Shown: positions 13,526 through 15,266 of the stretch, one piece after another
Position numbering within the stretch: the stretch's first letter is position 1
Layout: each line of letters opens with the position of its first letter
NCBI GenBank assembly: GCA_026987255.1
Contig: JALSNA010000143.1
Span: forward strand, 1-15,266
DNA length: 15,266 bases
From: Hyphomicrobiales bacterium
GTDB taxonomy: Bacteria; Pseudomonadota; Alphaproteobacteria; Rhizobiales; Aestuariivirgaceae
Reading direction: 5' to 3'
The notes under the pieces: generated by a model
Databases searched by the model: none
Seen by the model: only the letters and a program-made list of their open reading frames with translations
What the model was told of the DNA's origin: nothing
Made by a program: the position numbers and the translations under genes

Positions 13526-14550
13526 GACGTCACCTGCCGCGCCATGCGCGCGGCCAGCTCCAGTGCGGCCAGCAGCGAATCGGGTCGCGCCTTGCCGGTT
13601 CCGGCCAGGTCGAGCGCGGTGCCGTGATCGGGTGAGGTGCGCACGAAGGGCAACCCCAGGGTGACATTGACTCCGCCATGGAAATCCAGCGTCTTGACCG
13701 CGATCAGCGCCTGGTCGTGATACATGCACAGGGCGGCGTCATAGGCGGCGCGCGCCTGATCGTGAAACATGGTGTCGGCGGGCAGCGGGCCGAAGGCATT
13801 TATGCCCATCTTGCGCAAGGTGGCTATGGCCGGGGCGATGATTTCAGCCTCTTCCGTTCCCATCCGCCCGCCCTCTCCGGCGTGGGGATTGAGCCCGGCC
13901 ACCGCGATGCGCGGCGCAAGAATGCCGAAAAATCGCGTCAGATCGCGCGCCACGATGCGCCCCTGCCTGACGATGGTCTCTTGCGTCAGCTGCCTTGGCA
14001 CCTCCCTGATGGCGATGTGCACGGTAATGGGGATGGTGCGCAAATCCTTCGCCGTCAGCATCATCACCGGCTCTGCCGCAAGCCCGGCATTGCGCGCCAG
14101 GGAGGCGAGAAAATCCGTGTGCCCCTCGAAACCGAAGCTGGCCGCATAGAGGCTCTCCTTTTGCAAGGGCAGGGTGACCAGGCCGCAGGCCTGCCCCGCC
14201 AGGGTCAATTCCACGCCCTTGCGTATGGCGGCGATCACCGCAGGCGCGTTTTTCCTGCTTGCCGTGCCGGGTTCATCGGCAATGCCCGCCGCCTCCGGCA
14301 GGGGCAGCACGGGCAGGGCATCGCGGAATGTTTGCGCAGCCTCGCCCGGGGAATTGATCACCCGGCAGGGAGCCTCGATGCCGGCCCGCCGCAAGCGCGC
14401 CGCGAGCAGATCCGCATCGCCGATGAGAAAGAAAGGCTGGTTTCGCCCCTTGCGGGCGCGCCAGGCCATCCCGGCGGTTTCCAGCCCGATGCCGCCCGGC
14501 TCGCCCATGGTCAGGGCCAGGGGGCGGGCGGGATCTGCCTGTGCGCTCAT
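13522..14550 (-). CDS. pdxA: PdxA, 4-hydroxythreonine-4-phosphate dehydrogenase
   Basis: NAD-dependent oxidation of 4-phosphohydroxy-L-threonine, giving after decarboxylation the amino-acetone phosphate used by PdxJ to make pyridoxine phosphate (DXP-dependent vitamin B6 route, cytoplasm). It has 342 residues. The N-terminal block [12 protein letters not shown] (11-22) is diagnostic. The three metal-binding histidines are visible as His178 (VHIAIREVP), His223 (NPHAGEGG) and His278 (MYHDQAL), and [11 protein letters not shown] closes the active site at about 304-314. An AGAGG ribosome site precedes ATG 14550. It sits 30 bp after the surA stop and overlaps rsmA by four bases. Confidence 0.96.
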   Translation of the reverse strand: MSAQADPARPLALTMGEPGGIGLETAGMAWRARKGRNQPFFLIGDADLLAARLRRAGIEAPCRVINSPGEAAQTFRDALPVLPLPEAAGIADEPGTASRKNAPAVIAAIRKGVELTLAGQACGLVTLPLQKESLYAASFGFEGHTDFLASLARNAGLAAEPVMMLTAKDLRTIPITVHIAIREVPRQLTQETIVRQGRIVARDLTRFFGILAPRIAVAGLNPHAGEGGRMGTEEAEIIAPAIATLRKMGINAFGPLPADTMFHDQARAAYDAALCMYHDQALIAVKTLDFHGGVNVTLGLPFVRTSPDHGTALDLAGTGKARPDSLLAALELAARMARQVTS

Positions 14551-14580
14551 GCAGTGCCTCTCGATAGCTTTAGCCGTCCG

Positions 14581-15266
14581 TCAGCGGATGGCGGCGCTTT
14601 TGTCCTTGTATTCGATATAGGCCTTCTTGCGCAGCTCCTTCATCACCCGCTCGATTTCCCGCCCCATGGCCTCGGAGCGCACCATGGCGGCGATCTGCTC
14701 GCGCTTGGGCCGCGGCGGCACGATCTTGCGCGATCCGCAATAGGCGATGAGCTGCACCCCGGCGCGCGAGCGGATCGGCCCGATCATGCGCTTCGTTCCA
14801 GCCAGGCGGATGGCCTTGCGCAACGGCCCCGGCAGGCGCTTCGGGTCGGCTTGCAGGGGCTTGGAAATCCGCACGTTGAAAATCCCCGACGTGGCGGCGC
14901 GCAACCGCTTGCAGCCCTTGTAGCGTTTCATGATCTGCCGGGCCTCAACCATGCGCGCATAGAGCAGCTGCTGGCGCATGGCCGGGGCGACGTTCTCCAC
15001 CGGCAAAGTCACCTGGCGCAGATTGTAGATGGTGATGGGCCGCAAGCGCGGATCGGAGATGATCTTGCGGTATTTGCGCTCCACTTCCTTCTCGTCCACC
15101 TTGACCGAGAGCTTCTTGCCCATGCGCCGGGCCATGATGCGAAACAGGATGGTGGAGCGGATATAGTCCTTCATGGTGCGCAGCCGCACGCCGCGCTTGC
15201 GCAAGGTGGCCTTCATCTTGGCCATGCCGCCCATGTTCCTGGCCATGGCGCGCAAGGTCTTGTCCA
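14581..15266 (-). CDS. surA: SurA-like periplasmic chaperone/peptidyl-prolyl isomerase, C-terminal part
   Basis: SurA escorts outer membrane proteins across the periplasm. Only the last 228 residues or so are present; the frame runs out of the window at the right edge without a start, so the signal peptide and most of the N-terminal core are missing. The assignment rests on position (surA-pdxA-rsmA is a standard proteobacterial order), on the helical stretch at its start, on a segment at mid-length in the place of the parvulin domain, and on the closing RVMKELRKKAYIEYKD, which resembles the conserved SurA C-terminal helix and strand. The isomerase domain is divergent, and I see no clear parvulin active-site signature. 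The fragment is remarkably basic: about a quarter of its residues are Lys or Arg. Confidence 0.78.
   Translation of the reverse strand, partial: DKTLRAMARNMGGMAKMKATLRKRGVRLRTMKDYIRSTILFRIMARRMGKKLSVKVDEKEVERKYRKIISDPRLRPITIYNLRQVTLPVENVAPAMRQQLLYARMVEARQIMKRYKGCKRLRAATSGIFNVRISKPLQADPKRLPGPLRKAIRLAGTKRMIGPIRSRAGVQLIAYCGSRKIVPPRPKREQIAAMVRSEAMGREIERVMKELRKKAYIEYKDKSAAIR

Noticed and set aside
13526..13729. 68-codon N-terminal extension of rsmA
   Set aside because: It overlaps pdxA entirely and has no resemblance to the RsmA family; ATG 13525 gives the normal length and ATGA coupling.

Overview
The window is a GC-rich stretch of bacterial chromosome, most probably from an alphaproteobacterium. 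The evidence is the ClpS-ClpA pair divergent from a D-alanyl-D-alanine carboxypeptidase, the surA-pdxA-rsmA gene order, and FNR-type TTGAT-N4-ATCA boxes. A genus cannot be named from the sequence. Both ends cut through genes: the carboxypeptidase at the left (no stop codon in the window) and a SurA-like chaperone at the right (no start codon).

Layout. 1-1406 (minus): a 52-residue single-span membrane protein followed by a penicillin-binding-protein-5-type carboxypeptidase. 1407-2016: a long gap without a convincing protein gene, but with a textbook intrinsic terminator on the plus strand. It closes what looks like a short ncRNA with an anti-Shine-Dalgarno loop. 2017-4769 (plus): clpS and clpA, the adaptor and unfoldase of the ClpAP protease. 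4770-5051: a gap packed with long inverted repeats, including a perfect 20-bp stem on a 3-nt loop. 5052-5861 (minus): mazG. 5995-6432 (plus): a DUF805 membrane protein.

6433-6833: the leader of a tetrathionate-reductase-type operon. It holds an FNR-like box, then a MITE-like element of about 250 bp bounded by imperfect 25-bp terminal inverted repeats and containing two very long hairpins, then a hairpin that covers the ribosome binding site of ttrB. 6834-11755 (plus): ttrB (four-cluster ferredoxin), ttrC (NrfD-type quinol-oxidising membrane anchor) and ttrA (molybdopterin catalytic subunit). Together they form a Tat-exported, membrane-bound reductase taking electrons from the quinol pool. No ttrS/ttrR two-component pair lies in the window. 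11907-12446 (plus): a secreted cysteine-rich protein with two YARHG modules. A second FNR-like box sits upstream of it at exactly class II spacing from a -10 element, which suggests co-induction with the reductase under oxygen limitation.

12686-15266 (minus): the surA-pdxA-rsmA housekeeping operon (outer membrane protein chaperone, vitamin B6 synthesis, 16S rRNA dimethylation), with pdxA and rsmA overlapping in an ATGA.

The most unusual parts are the intergenic regions: the candidate anti-SD sRNA, the palindrome cluster between clpA and mazG, and the MITE-like element wedged into the promoter and leader of the respiratory operon.
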